DNA from: Micromonospora carbonacea
GTDB lineage: Bacteria; Actinomycetota; Actinomycetes; Mycobacteriales; Micromonosporaceae
Direction: 5' to 3'
NCBI RefSeq assembly: GCF_014205165.1
Contig: NZ_JACHMZ010000001.1
Location: forward strand, 7,298,501 to 7,362,500
Length of the DNA stretch: 64,000 nucleotides
Part shown: one piece after another, positions 7,996 through 15,758 of the stretch
Position numbering within the stretch: position 1 is the first letter of the stretch
Layout: the number at the start of each line of letters is the position of its first letter
Program-made: the position numbers and the translations under genes
The notes under the pieces: model-generated
What the model saw: only the letters and a program-made list of their open reading frames with translations
Database searches by the model: none
What the model was told of the DNA's origin: nothing

Positions 7996-8706
7996 TCAGG
8001 CGGGGACCCGGGCGACGGCGAAGACGGACTGGCCGAACGGGGGGCGGACCAGCTGCTCGGCGGCCTTGGTCGCCGGGAGGACCAGGGTGTCGTAGACCTT
8101 GACCATGGGGCCCTCCTTCGGCATCAGCCGGAAGACCTTGGTCGCCATGAAGTAGCCGATCAGGCCGAGCGCGTTCGCGTAGTGGATCTTCTCCACGGTC
8201 AGGCCGGCGTCGGTCATCGCGGCGGCCAGGGTCTTCTTCGTGTACCGCCGGACGTGGCCGGTGGCGATGTCCGCCGGGCTCATCGCGAACTCGAACGCCG
8301 GCACGATGATGATCACGTTGCCGCCGGGCCGGACCAGGTCGCGCATGCTGCGCAGCGCGCCCACGTGGTCCTCGATGTGCTCCAGCACGTTGTACGAGAC
8401 GGCGGCGCTGTAGTCCCCGCGCTCGGAGTGCGGCAGCAGCATCTGCCGCACCTCGATGGTCGGCTGCTCGGCGAGTCGCTCCTTCAGGGCGACCAGCCGG
8501 TCCGGGTCGGCCTCGGTGGCCGTGAACCGGGGAAGGCGCGCCGACCACTCCAGGGCGTAGTCGCCCAGGCCGCTGCCGATCTCGATAGGGTTGTCACCGA
8601 GGTGCGGGACGGCCAGTTCGACGAACCACCTGCGGTGGTTGACCGCCGTCGCGAGCCCTTCGAGGACTTCGGACTGGACTCGCTGATCCCCAGTGATATC
8701 TGCCAT
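7996..8706 (-). CDS. SAM-dependent methyltransferase
   Basis: The protein has 236 residues from the ATG at 8706, with GAGGA seven to eight bases upstream. A longer frame to 8877 has no protein-like sequence. Motif I is NPIEIGSGLGDYALEW (class I SAM-binding loop). TATEADPDRLVALKERL supplies the acidic ribose-binding residue. YNVLEHIEDHVGALRSM and LVRPGGNVIIIVPAF are motifs of the UbiE/UbiG-like methyltransferase fold. Members next to membrane glycosyltransferases often act on lipid-linked sugars, and the divergent neighbour at 8918 is such a membrane protein. The substrate is unknown. Confidence 0.85.
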   Translation of the reverse strand: MADITGDQRVQSEVLEGLATAVNHRRWFVELAVPHLGDNPIEIGSGLGDYALEWSARLPRFTATEADPDRLVALKERLAEQPTIEVRQMLLPHSERGDYSAAVSYNVLEHIEDHVGALRSMRDLVRPGGNVIIIVPAFEFAMSPADIATGHVRRYTKKTLAAAMTDAGLTVEKIHYANALGLIGYFMATKVFRLMPKEGPMVKVYDTLVLPATKAAEQLVRPPFGQSVFAVARVPA

Positions 8707-8917
8707 GCGTCGATTCCTCACGGTGTGACTCGACCTGCCCCGGGACCGACAGAGTGAACCATCCGAAGCGGACGGCGGGGAAATCGGGGCACCGAAGTGG
8801 CCGAATTGCGGTCGGGGGTGGGCACGAGATCGGCGGTCGGCGAACCCGGCACATAGTACGCCAGTCCCCAGAAACATGTCACGTCAGTGCCAAACCCTGA
8901 CTACTCTACGAATTGTC

Positions 8918-10768
8918 ATGACTACTCATCAATCGGGCCGCCCGGATGGCGGGGCCGGGGGCGGCGCGGCCGGCTCCCCGGCCGGGGGCGCGCCCGACGA
9001 GGGGCAAGTCGGCGCCGCGGCGGCTGGTCGGGGGCGCTGGACGGATGTCGCCGCCGTGCTCAGCTTCGCGCTGATCGCCTTCTGGGTGACGCTGCGGTTC
9101 TGGCTCAACCCGGCGCACGGGGTGCGGGACAACCGGTCCGATCAGGCGCTCTTCGAATGGATGCTGGCGCACGGCGCGCGCGTGGTGACCGATTTCGCAT
9201 ATCCGTTCGGCTCGGATCGGATGAACGTGCCGGACGGCGTGAATCTCATGGCCAATACATCCGTATTGTCCATTTCATTGCCAATGACGCCGGTCACCGT
9301 CCTGTTCGGCCCGCGTACCGCATTCCTGGTCTTTCTCACCGGCGGCATGATCGCCACCGCGACCGCCTGGTATTTCGTGCTCTCCCGGGTGCTGATCGGG
9401 GCGCGCGGGCCGGCCTGGCTCGGTGCCGGCTTCTGCGCCTTCGCCCCCGCGATGGTGTCGCACGCCAACGCCCACCCCAACATCGTCAGCCAGTTCGTCG
9501 TGCCGCTCATCGTCTGGCGCACCCTGCGACTGGCGGACGGGGGCCGGTGGCTGCGCAACGGCGTACTGCTCGGCCTCGTGATCGTCTGGCAGGCGTTCAT
9601 CAACCTGGAGATCCTGCTGATGACCGCGATCGGGCTCGGCGTCGTGGTCGTCGCGCTCGCCCTCGGCCGGGCCGGCGTGCGTCGGCAGGCCCGGCCGTTC
9701 CTCGCCGGCCTCGCGGTCGCCGCCGCGCTCTCCGCCGTCCTGCTGGCCTACCCGCTCTACGTGCAGTTCTTCGGCCCCGGCGCGTACGAGGGGTTGTCCC
9801 GGCTGATCCGTGGCTACCGCACCGACCTCGCCGCGTTCACCGCGTTCGCCCGCGAGTCGGTGGCGGGCGACCCGGAGGCCAACGTGAAGCTGGTGAAGAA
9901 CCCCACCGAGGAGAACGGCTTCTTCGGCTGGCCGCTGGTCGTGCTGGTGGGCGCGATCGTGTGGTGGCTGCGGCGCAGCCCGGTGGTGCTCGGCCTCGCG
10001 GCGGTCGGCCTCCTCTTCGCCGTCCTCTCGCTCGGCCGCGAGATCCAGTTCGAGGGCCGGGCGACCGGCGTCCCCGGCCCCTGGGCCGCGCTGGAGGACC
10101 TGCCGATCCTGCACTCCGTGGTGCCGACCCGGTGGGCGCTGGCGACCGTGCCGATCGTCGGGGTGCTGCTCGCGCTCGGCGCGGACCGCGTCCGCCGGCT
10201 CGCCCGGGAGCATCCCGCCGCCCGGCCGCAGATCCGCTTCGCCACCGCCACCGTGCTGACCATGGCCCTGCTCCCCGCGTTCCCCACCCCGCTGCCCTCG
10301 GCCCGCCTCGACCCCGTGCCCCAGTTCGTCACCTCCGGCGCCTGGCGGCCGTACGTGGCCGGGGGCCGCAGCGTGGTGACCCTGCCGCTGCCCGACACCG
10401 ACTACCCGGACCCGCTGCGCTGGTCGGCGGCGACCGGGCTGGACCTGCCGCTGGCGCGCGGCTACTTCCTCGGGCCGGACACCCGCCCCCGGGCGCCGGA
10501 GGGCCGGATCGCCCTGTTCACCGCCCCGCCCCGCCCCACCAGCAGCTTCTTCATCACCATCCGGCGCACCGGCCAGGTGCCCCCGGTCACCCCGCTGACC
10601 CGGGTGAGCGCCGTGGACGACCTGCGGTACTGGCGGGCGGGGGTGGTCGTGCTCGGCCCGCACGAGCACGCCGACGCCCTGCGCCGGGGCATGACCGAGC
10701 TGACCGGCATCCGTCCCACGTACACGGGCGGGGCCTGGGTGTGGGACGTCCGCCCGCTGACGAACTGA
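8918..10768 (+). CDS. Large polytopic membrane protein, GT-C glycosyltransferase-like
   Basis: 616 residues from the ATG at 8918; an ATG at 8876 would add 14 residues and cannot be excluded. After a Gly/Ala-rich cytoplasmic lead of about 45 residues come about eleven hydrophobic segments to about residue 455, then a C-terminal extracytoplasmic domain of about 160 residues ending TYTGGAWVWDVRPL. The first loop has DQALFEWMLAHGARVVTDF, the acidic loop placement of GT-C membrane transferases. I recognise the general type, not a named family. Bases about 9180-9380 use A/T-ending codons (ATT, ATA, TCA, TTG) much more than the rest of the gene. It diverges from the methyltransferase gene. Confidence 0.72.
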   Translation: MTTHQSGRPDGGAGGGAAGSPAGGAPDEGQVGAAAAGRGRWTDVAAVLSFALIAFWVTLRFWLNPAHGVRDNRSDQALFEWMLAHGARVVTDFAYPFGSDRMNVPDGVNLMANTSVLSISLPMTPVTVLFGPRTAFLVFLTGGMIATATAWYFVLSRVLIGARGPAWLGAGFCAFAPAMVSHANAHPNIVSQFVVPLIVWRTLRLADGGRWLRNGVLLGLVIVWQAFINLEILLMTAIGLGVVVVALALGRAGVRRQARPFLAGLAVAAALSAVLLAYPLYVQFFGPGAYEGLSRLIRGYRTDLAAFTAFARESVAGDPEANVKLVKNPTEENGFFGWPLVVLVGAIVWWLRRSPVVLGLAAVGLLFAVLSLGREIQFEGRATGVPGPWAALEDLPILHSVVPTRWALATVPIVGVLLALGADRVRRLAREHPAARPQIRFATATVLTMALLPAFPTPLPSARLDPVPQFVTSGAWRPYVAGGRSVVTLPLPDTDYPDPLRWSAATGLDLPLARGYFLGPDTRPRAPEGRIALFTAPPRPTSSFFITIRRTGQVPPVTPLTRVSAVDDLRYWRAGVVVLGPHEHADALRRGMTELTGIRPTYTGGAWVWDVRPLTN

Positions 10769-10844
10769 AGTCCGGCGGCGGCGCGGTTGTCCAGAGGGAA
10801 AGGCGGCGCGGAAGCCCGGCGGAGGGCGCGGGCGGGTCGCGGGG

Positions 10845-11639
10845 TCAGGCGGCGCGGAGGCAGCAGCCCTGGCAGACCTTCGGCCGGGGCAGCGTGAACG
10901 CGAGGCAGCAGGTGCGGCGCTGGACCGTCGGCTCGCCGGCCGGGCCGGGCACCAGCTCGACCAGGTCCGCCAGGTCGAGCGCGCCGAGCAGCGTCTCCAC
11001 GTGCCGGGCCGCGGGCCCGGGCAGCGCGTCGGCCGCCCGCAGGACGCCGTGCGCGACGCCGGAGGCGACGGAGCCGAGCAGCGTACGGGCGCCGATGCGG
11101 ACCTCGGCCTGGATGGCGGCGACCAGCGGGACGAGGTGGGCGTCGAGGAGCGAGGCGCGGAGCGCGGCCAGCAGCGCGGCCTCGTCGGCGACGACCCGGA
11201 CCTCGGGGAGCCCCGCCAGGGCCAGCGGGTCGCCGGGGAGCACCGCGACGGTGGTCGACCGGCGCAGCCCGAGGGTGACCAGCGGGCGGTGGTCCTCGAA
11301 GTGGATCAACACGTCGGCCGGGTCGAGCAGCGGCACCCGGCGGGCCGCCGCCCAGCCGAGGACGGCCGGCAGGGCCGCCCAGTAGCTGTACGACTTCCAG
11401 GCCAGGGCGGCGCAGGCGTGCGGGGTGCCGCCCCAGCGCAGCGCGGCGGCGGCCAGCAGCTCGGGCAGCCGGCTGCCGTCGACGAGGGTGCTGGCCGGGG
11501 CCCAGCCGAACCGGTCGTCGGTCACGAGCAGTCCCGGGGCGAGGCCGGGCAGGTCGTCGGTGCCGAACATGGCGCGTAGGGTGGCGGTCACCGGGGCGAG
11601 CGGCGTCGCGGTCTCCCGAGTGGGCAGCACCGCTGTCAC
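10845..11639 (-). CDS. Siderophore-iron reductase, FhuF-like (2Fe-2S)
   Basis: 264 residues, GTG start at 11639 with GGGGGGA upstream. The C-terminus RRTCCLAFTLPRPKVCQGCC has the C-C-x10-C-x2-C pattern that holds the [2Fe-2S] cluster of FhuF-type ferric-siderophore reductases. The rest shows the weakly conserved Ala/Leu-rich body usual for actinobacterial members (AALAWKSYSYWAALPAVLGW). The enzyme releases iron from imported siderophores in the cytoplasm. An iron-box palindrome 48 bases upstream shows likely repression by a DtxR/IdeR-type regulator when iron is plentiful. No transporter or siderophore gene is adjacent, so it acts with genes elsewhere. Confidence 0.88.
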   Translation of the reverse strand: MTAVLPTRETATPLAPVTATLRAMFGTDDLPGLAPGLLVTDDRFGWAPASTLVDGSRLPELLAAAALRWGGTPHACAALAWKSYSYWAALPAVLGWAAARRVPLLDPADVLIHFEDHRPLVTLGLRRSTTVAVLPGDPLALAGLPEVRVVADEAALLAALRASLLDAHLVPLVAAIQAEVRIGARTLLGSVASGVAHGVLRAADALPGPAARHVETLLGALDLADLVELVPGPAGEPTVQRRTCCLAFTLPRPKVCQGCCLRAA

Positions 11640-11686
11640 CTGATCCCCCCTCGCCTCTGGTGTCCGCCGGACGCTCCCGACAGTGA

Positions 11687-11703
11687 GCTAAGGCTAGCCT
11701 AAC
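11687..11703. promoter_or_regulatory. Iron box (DtxR/IdeR/DmdR type)
   Basis: GCTAAGGCTAGCCTAAC is a near-perfect dyad matching the TTAGG-x-TAGCCTAA-like iron-box consensus of actinobacterial iron repressors. It lies just upstream of the FhuF-like gene, a classic member of this regulon. Confidence 0.82.
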
Positions 11704-11980
11704 CATCCCGGTCGGATAAGGAAAGCCTCACCTGATCGCAGGCGGGAGGCTCCGGTGGTTCCGGTGGCTCGCCGGCCGGGAGGGTCGTGCGCCGCTACTA
11801 CCCGCCGTCGCGTGCCGGAAACACCCCGTGTCGGGGTTCCGGGGGTGGTGGCCGGGGGTGGGTCGTGAATTGGTTGACGTTGCCGGGTGAATTGTCAAGG
11901 TGAATGTCGGCAAGATGTCATTCCTGTGCGGGTTCATGCACGGAACGTGAAACTGATACTCCCCGGCGTTGAGGAAGCTG
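11704..11980. other. Intergenic region before the HTH-deformylase gene
   Basis: No coding frame here looks real. It is the divergent promoter region between the FhuF-like gene and the HTH-deformylase gene. GAGGAAG at 11971-11977 is the ribosome binding site that fixes the start at 11981. Confidence 0.5.
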
Positions 11981-13513
11981 ATGACGACCTCTCCCATCGA
12001 GCGGGCCGCCGAGTCGTTCGCGGCCGAACTTGCCCGCCATCGGACCGAGCGGGGGCTGTCCAAGAAGCAGCTGGCCACCCTGATGGGCTTCGACCCGTCC
12101 TACGTCAGCCACGTCGAGGGGCGACGGCACCGGCCCACCGAGGACTTCGCCCGCCGGGCCGAGGCCGTCCTGGAGGCCAGCGGCGCGATCTGGCAGCGTT
12201 TCCGGGAGTACGACGAGCTGCGGCACGGCCGCTCCGCCACGCCCGCCCGGGACCACCCCGCCCCCGGGCAGTGGATGCCCCCCGGCACCGGGCTGATCGT
12301 CGAACGCGAACAGGCCGTCCTCACCTACACCGACGACGCCTACCACTGCCTCATCCGCCGGGAGCTCTACAACGCCGGCACCGAACCCGTCACCCGCTAC
12401 CTCGTCCGAGTCGCCGTCGACCGCTACCCCAACGACCCGGGCCGGTCCAACCGGCACCACCGGGAGCATCCGCTCACCTTCGCCGAGCTGCAACTGCGGG
12501 CACACCGGGACGACGGCAGCGGGCAGCCCGAGCCGATGCACTGGCGGGCCAAGCACGACCGGGACGCGTTCAAGGAGATCTGGCTGCTGTTCGAGAACGA
12601 CGAGGGCCGGTTCCCGCTCTACCCCGGCGACCGGGTCACCATCGAATACGCGTACCAGGTCGGCCGGGAGAAGTGGGGCCCCTGGTTCCAGCGCGCCGTA
12701 CGCCTGCCCACCCGGCACCTGGCGGTGCGGCTGGACCTCCCCACCGCGCTGGACCCCCAGGTCTGGGGGCTGGAGACCTCGCTCTCGGCGGAGGAGGGCC
12801 CGCTGCGCCGCCCCGTCGTCCGCCAGAACCGCGCCGACCGGGCCATCTTCGACTGGGCGACGGAGGACCCGCCGCTCAACGCCCGGTACCGGTTGCAGTG
12901 GCGGTTCCGCAGCCGCCCGCCCGACTCCGACCCGGGCGGCCCGGCCGGCGTCGCCCGGGTGCGGGCCAGCGACCGGATGCGCGGGCTCGGCATTGTCCAG
13001 CGCGGCGCGGACCTGCTCCGCCAGCCCAGCCGCCAGTTCGACCTGCCCGCCGAGGAGGGGGTCGCCCGGGAGGTCGTCGAACGGCTCGGCTCGGCACTCG
13101 TCCGCCTCGACGAGCTGCACCCGTTCAGCAAGGGGGTCGGCATCGCCGCGCCGCAACTCGGCCTCGCCTGGGCCGCCGCCGTCGTACGCCCACCCGACCG
13201 GGCCGCCGAGCCCGTGGTGCTGCTCAACCCCCGGGTCGTCGACTCGTCCCCCGAGACCGACGAGCAGTACGAGGGCTGCCTCTCCTTCTTCGACCACCGG
13301 GGGCTGGTGCCCCGGCCGCTGCGCATCGACGTCGAGCACGCCCAGTGGGACGGCGCCCGCCTCATCACCTCGTTCGAGTTCGCCATGGCCCGGCTCGTGG
13401 CGCACGAGATCGACCACCTGGAAGGCCGCCTGTACGTCGACCGGATGACGCCCGGCGTGCCGCTGGTGCCCGTGGAGGAGTACCGCGAGACCGGCACCCC
13501 CTGGCGGTACTGA
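11981..13513 (+). CDS. XRE-type HTH domain fused to a peptide deformylase domain
   Basis: 510 residues from the ATG at 11981. Residues about 15-70 are an XRE/Cro helix-turn-helix (LSKKQLATLMGFDPSYVSHV). Residues about 75-330 are a middle region with beta-rich segments such as YHCLIRRELYNAG and YPGDRVTIEYAYQVGREKWG. The C-terminal 180 residues carry all three deformylase motifs: GIAAPQLG near 386, EGCLSF near 431 and HEIDH near 475, with the metal-binding Cys and two His intact. Normal deformylases have about 170-200 residues and remove formyl groups from nascent proteins. The fusion suggests a specialised enzyme or a regulator using the fold for binding. A strong terminator follows. Confidence 0.85.
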   Translation: MTTSPIERAAESFAAELARHRTERGLSKKQLATLMGFDPSYVSHVEGRRHRPTEDFARRAEAVLEASGAIWQRFREYDELRHGRSATPARDHPAPGQWMPPGTGLIVEREQAVLTYTDDAYHCLIRRELYNAGTEPVTRYLVRVAVDRYPNDPGRSNRHHREHPLTFAELQLRAHRDDGSGQPEPMHWRAKHDRDAFKEIWLLFENDEGRFPLYPGDRVTIEYAYQVGREKWGPWFQRAVRLPTRHLAVRLDLPTALDPQVWGLETSLSAEEGPLRRPVVRQNRADRAIFDWATEDPPLNARYRLQWRFRSRPPDSDPGGPAGVARVRASDRMRGLGIVQRGADLLRQPSRQFDLPAEEGVAREVVERLGSALVRLDELHPFSKGVGIAAPQLGLAWAAAVVRPPDRAAEPVVLLNPRVVDSSPETDEQYEGCLSFFDHRGLVPRPLRIDVEHAQWDGARLITSFEFAMARLVAHEIDHLEGRLYVDRMTPGVPLVPVEEYRETGTPWRY

Positions 13514-13557
13514 GCCGGAGCGGTCCCGGGCGGGTGTCGTCCCGGGCCGGAAGAGGC

Positions 13558-13607
13558 GGACCGGGTCGCGTGCCCCAGGGGGCGGGGGCACGCGACCCGG
13601 TCCTTTT
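13558..13607 (+). terminator. Rho-independent terminator
   Basis: A perfect 19-bp stem (13558-13576 against 13585-13603) with an 8-base loop is followed by TTTT. It lies 45 bases after the HTH-deformylase stop and can end that transcript. Confidence 0.9.
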
Positions 13608-13708
13608 CGGGGGGAGGAAAGCCTCTCTGGCCGCCGGCACCGCCGACCGGTCCGGCGGGCCGGCGGTGCCGGCGGCCGGTCGGAGGGGGACGGCGGACGG
13701 CGGCCGAC

Positions 13709-14827
13709 CTACAGGTCGCCGAAGGTGTCGTACCGGATGTTCGGCGGCGGGACCTCGTCCTCCGCGAGGGCCCGCAGTGTCGACCGGACCATCCGCGCCG
13801 AGCCCGAGACGTAGCAGTCGTGGGTCGTCCACGGGCCGTAGCGGGTGATCACGTCGGAGACGTCGCCCCGCTCACCGTCGAAGTCCGGCTCCGCGCTGCA
13901 CGCCGGCGTCACCGACAGCCACGGGTGGGCCTCCACCAGCTCGCGGAGCCCGGCCAGCCCGTACAGGTCGGCGGTGTGCCGGGCACCGTAGAAGATGTGC
14001 ACCCACCGGGTCCGGTTCCAGCCGGCCAACTCCTCCACCAGCGCCTTGATCGGGGCCAGCCCCACCCCGCCGGCGACACAGAGCACGTCCCGCTCGGAGT
14101 CGCGGTCCAGCACCATCGAGCCCATCGGCGCGGCCACGCGCAGCAGGTCGCCCGGTCTCGTCCGCCGCACCAGCGCCCCGGACACCCAGCCCGCCCCCGG
14201 CGGCGTACGGACGTGGAACTCCAGCACGTTGTCGTCGTTCGGGGCGTTCGCCACCGAGTACGTCCGCCACACCCTCGGCAGGTGACGGGGCACCTCGACG
14301 CTGACGTACTGGCCGGCCCGCCACCGCAACGGGTGCTGGAGGGCGCGCACCGTCAACACGGCGGTGTCCTGCCCGTGCCGCTCGTGGGTCAGCACCTCCG
14401 CGTGCCAGAACGGCGGATTGTCGTCCGCCGCCGCCCCGGCCAGCATCTTCGCCGAGATCGCCCCGTACGCGTCCCGCCACGCCTGGTCGTACTCCAGGTT
14501 CCAGCCGTCACCGGCGGTGCTGCGCAGCGCGTCGAGCAGCGCGACGCCCATCGTCTCGTAGTGCGTCGCGTCGACGTGGTACTTCCGGTGGTCCCGGCCG
14601 AGCGAGCGAAGATACTCGTCGAAGCTCTCCGGATCGTCCACCACCTGGGTCGCGGTGACGATCGCGTCGAGGATGCGGTCGCCCTGGCCGGTCATCTCGA
14701 CCGGGAAGAGCGGACGCAGCGCGGGGTCGAGGAGGAAGAGCCGGGCGTAGAAGTGACCGCTCAGCCGGTCCCGGTCCTCCTCGACCAGGGTCCAGCTCTC
14801 CTTCAGCAACCGCGCGACATGGTCCAC
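13709..14827 (-). CDS. Flavohaemoglobin-like nitric oxide dioxygenase
   Basis: 372 residues from the GTG at 14827, chosen for AGGAGG ten bases upstream; a longer frame to 15034 crosses the intergenic palindrome. Residues about 1-135 are a globin domain (SGHFYARLF with the B10 Tyr; LGRDHRKYHV with the proximal His). A ferredoxin-reductase-like module follows: FAD motif RTYSVAN in the segment WRTYSVANAP, and NAD-binding DVLCVAGGVGLAPIKALVEEL. Flavohaemoglobins use NADH, FAD and haem to oxidise NO to nitrate in the cytosol. Length is close to the family norm of about 400. A perfect palindrome about 80 bases upstream may be the operator of an NO- or redox-sensing repressor. Confidence 0.9.
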   Translation of the reverse strand: MDHVARLLKESWTLVEEDRDRLSGHFYARLFLLDPALRPLFPVEMTGQGDRILDAIVTATQVVDDPESFDEYLRSLGRDHRKYHVDATHYETMGVALLDALRSTAGDGWNLEYDQAWRDAYGAISAKMLAGAAADDNPPFWHAEVLTHERHGQDTAVLTVRALQHPLRWRAGQYVSVEVPRHLPRVWRTYSVANAPNDDNVLEFHVRTPPGAGWVSGALVRRTRPGDLLRVAAPMGSMVLDRDSERDVLCVAGGVGLAPIKALVEELAGWNRTRWVHIFYGARHTADLYGLAGLRELVEAHPWLSVTPACSAEPDFDGERGDVSDVITRYGPWTTHDCYVSGSARMVRSTLRALAEDEVPPPNIRYDTFGDL

Positions 14828-14905
14828 GGGGGCGCTCCTCCTGACGGCGGATCGGGCTGACGGCGATCGGGCACCCATAGAATGTCCACGGAGCGTGCTG
14901 GTCGG

Positions 14906-14922
14906 TCGCACAGAATGTGCGA
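14906..14922. promoter_or_regulatory. Perfect 7-3-7 palindrome in the divergent promoter region
   Basis: TCGCACAGAATGTGCGA lies between the flavohaemoglobin gene and the CPBP protease gene. The half-site AGAATGT recurs 33 bases away near 14879. Divergent genes with a shared dyad suggest an operator. The regulator is unknown. Confidence 0.5.
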
Positions 14923-14984
14923 TCGCCTCACACCGCCCGGTTGACCCGTGTCCGTCGGGCGGGGCGGTCGGGCACAGTGGTGCG

Positions 14985-15758
14985 GTGACCGTTGAGGAGC
15001 TCACCCGCCCGGTCTCCCGCCGGGTCCTCGGCACGGAGACGCTGCTGGTGCTGGGCCTGTCGCTCGGGCAGTCGGCCGTCTACGCGCTCGTGTCGATCAT
15101 CGCGAAGCTGACCGCCGACGGGCCGCTGTCGAAGCAGACCGCCGCGCTGAACACCTCCCAGTCGGCCCGCCCCTGGCTCGACCTGACCTACCAGCTGCTC
15201 GGCATCGTCTTCGCGCTGCTGCCGGTGCTGCTCGCCGTACACCTGTTGGCCCGTGACCCCGGCGACCCCGCCCGTACCCTCGGGGTCGACCTGCGCCGGC
15301 CCGGCTCCGACCTGGCCCGTGGCGCCGGCCTCGCGGCGCTCATCGGCCTGCCCGGCCTCGCCCTCTTCTGGGCCGCGGCCCAGCTCGGCGTCAACGCCAC
15401 CCTCGTGCCCGCCGGCCTGCCGGACGTCTGGTGGGCCGTCCCGGTGCTGATCCTCGCTGCCGTGCAGAACGCCGTGCTGGAGGAGGTGATCGTCGTCGGC
15501 TACCTGGTCACCCGGCTGCGCCAGCTCCAGTGGCGGCTCGGCGCGGTGCTCGCGGCGAGCGCCGTGCTGCGCGGCTCCTACCACCTCTACCAGGGCTTCG
15601 GCGCGTTCGTCGGCAACGCCGTGATGGGCGTCGTGTTCGGCCTGTTCTACCTGCGCACCAAGCGGGTGATGCCGCTGATCGTCGCGCACACCCTGCTCGA
15701 CGTGGTCGCCTTCGTCGGTTACGCGCTCCTGCCGAAGGACTGGTTCAGCTGGCTCTGA
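14985..15758 (+). CDS. CPBP-family intramembrane protease (Abi/CAAX-like)
   Basis: 257 residues from the GTG at 14985. Seven or so hydrophobic segments. The conserved core is present: NAVLEEVIVVGYLVTRLRQL (the Glu-Glu motif 1, here without the usual Arg), GSYHLYQGFGAF (motif 2 His) and VAHTLLDVVAF (motif 3 His). These glutamate/histidine residues form the metal site in the membrane of CAAX/Rce1-type proteases. Bacterial members cleave unknown substrates or act in self-immunity to bacteriocins. The last 14 bases overlap the convergent EcsC-like gene. Confidence 0.86.
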   Translation: MTVEELTRPVSRRVLGTETLLVLGLSLGQSAVYALVSIIAKLTADGPLSKQTAALNTSQSARPWLDLTYQLLGIVFALLPVLLAVHLLARDPGDPARTLGVDLRRPGSDLARGAGLAALIGLPGLALFWAAAQLGVNATLVPAGLPDVWWAVPVLILAAVQNAVLEEVIVVGYLVTRLRQLQWRLGAVLAASAVLRGSYHLYQGFGAFVGNAVMGVVFGLFYLRTKRVMPLIVAHTLLDVVAFVGYALLPKDWFSWL

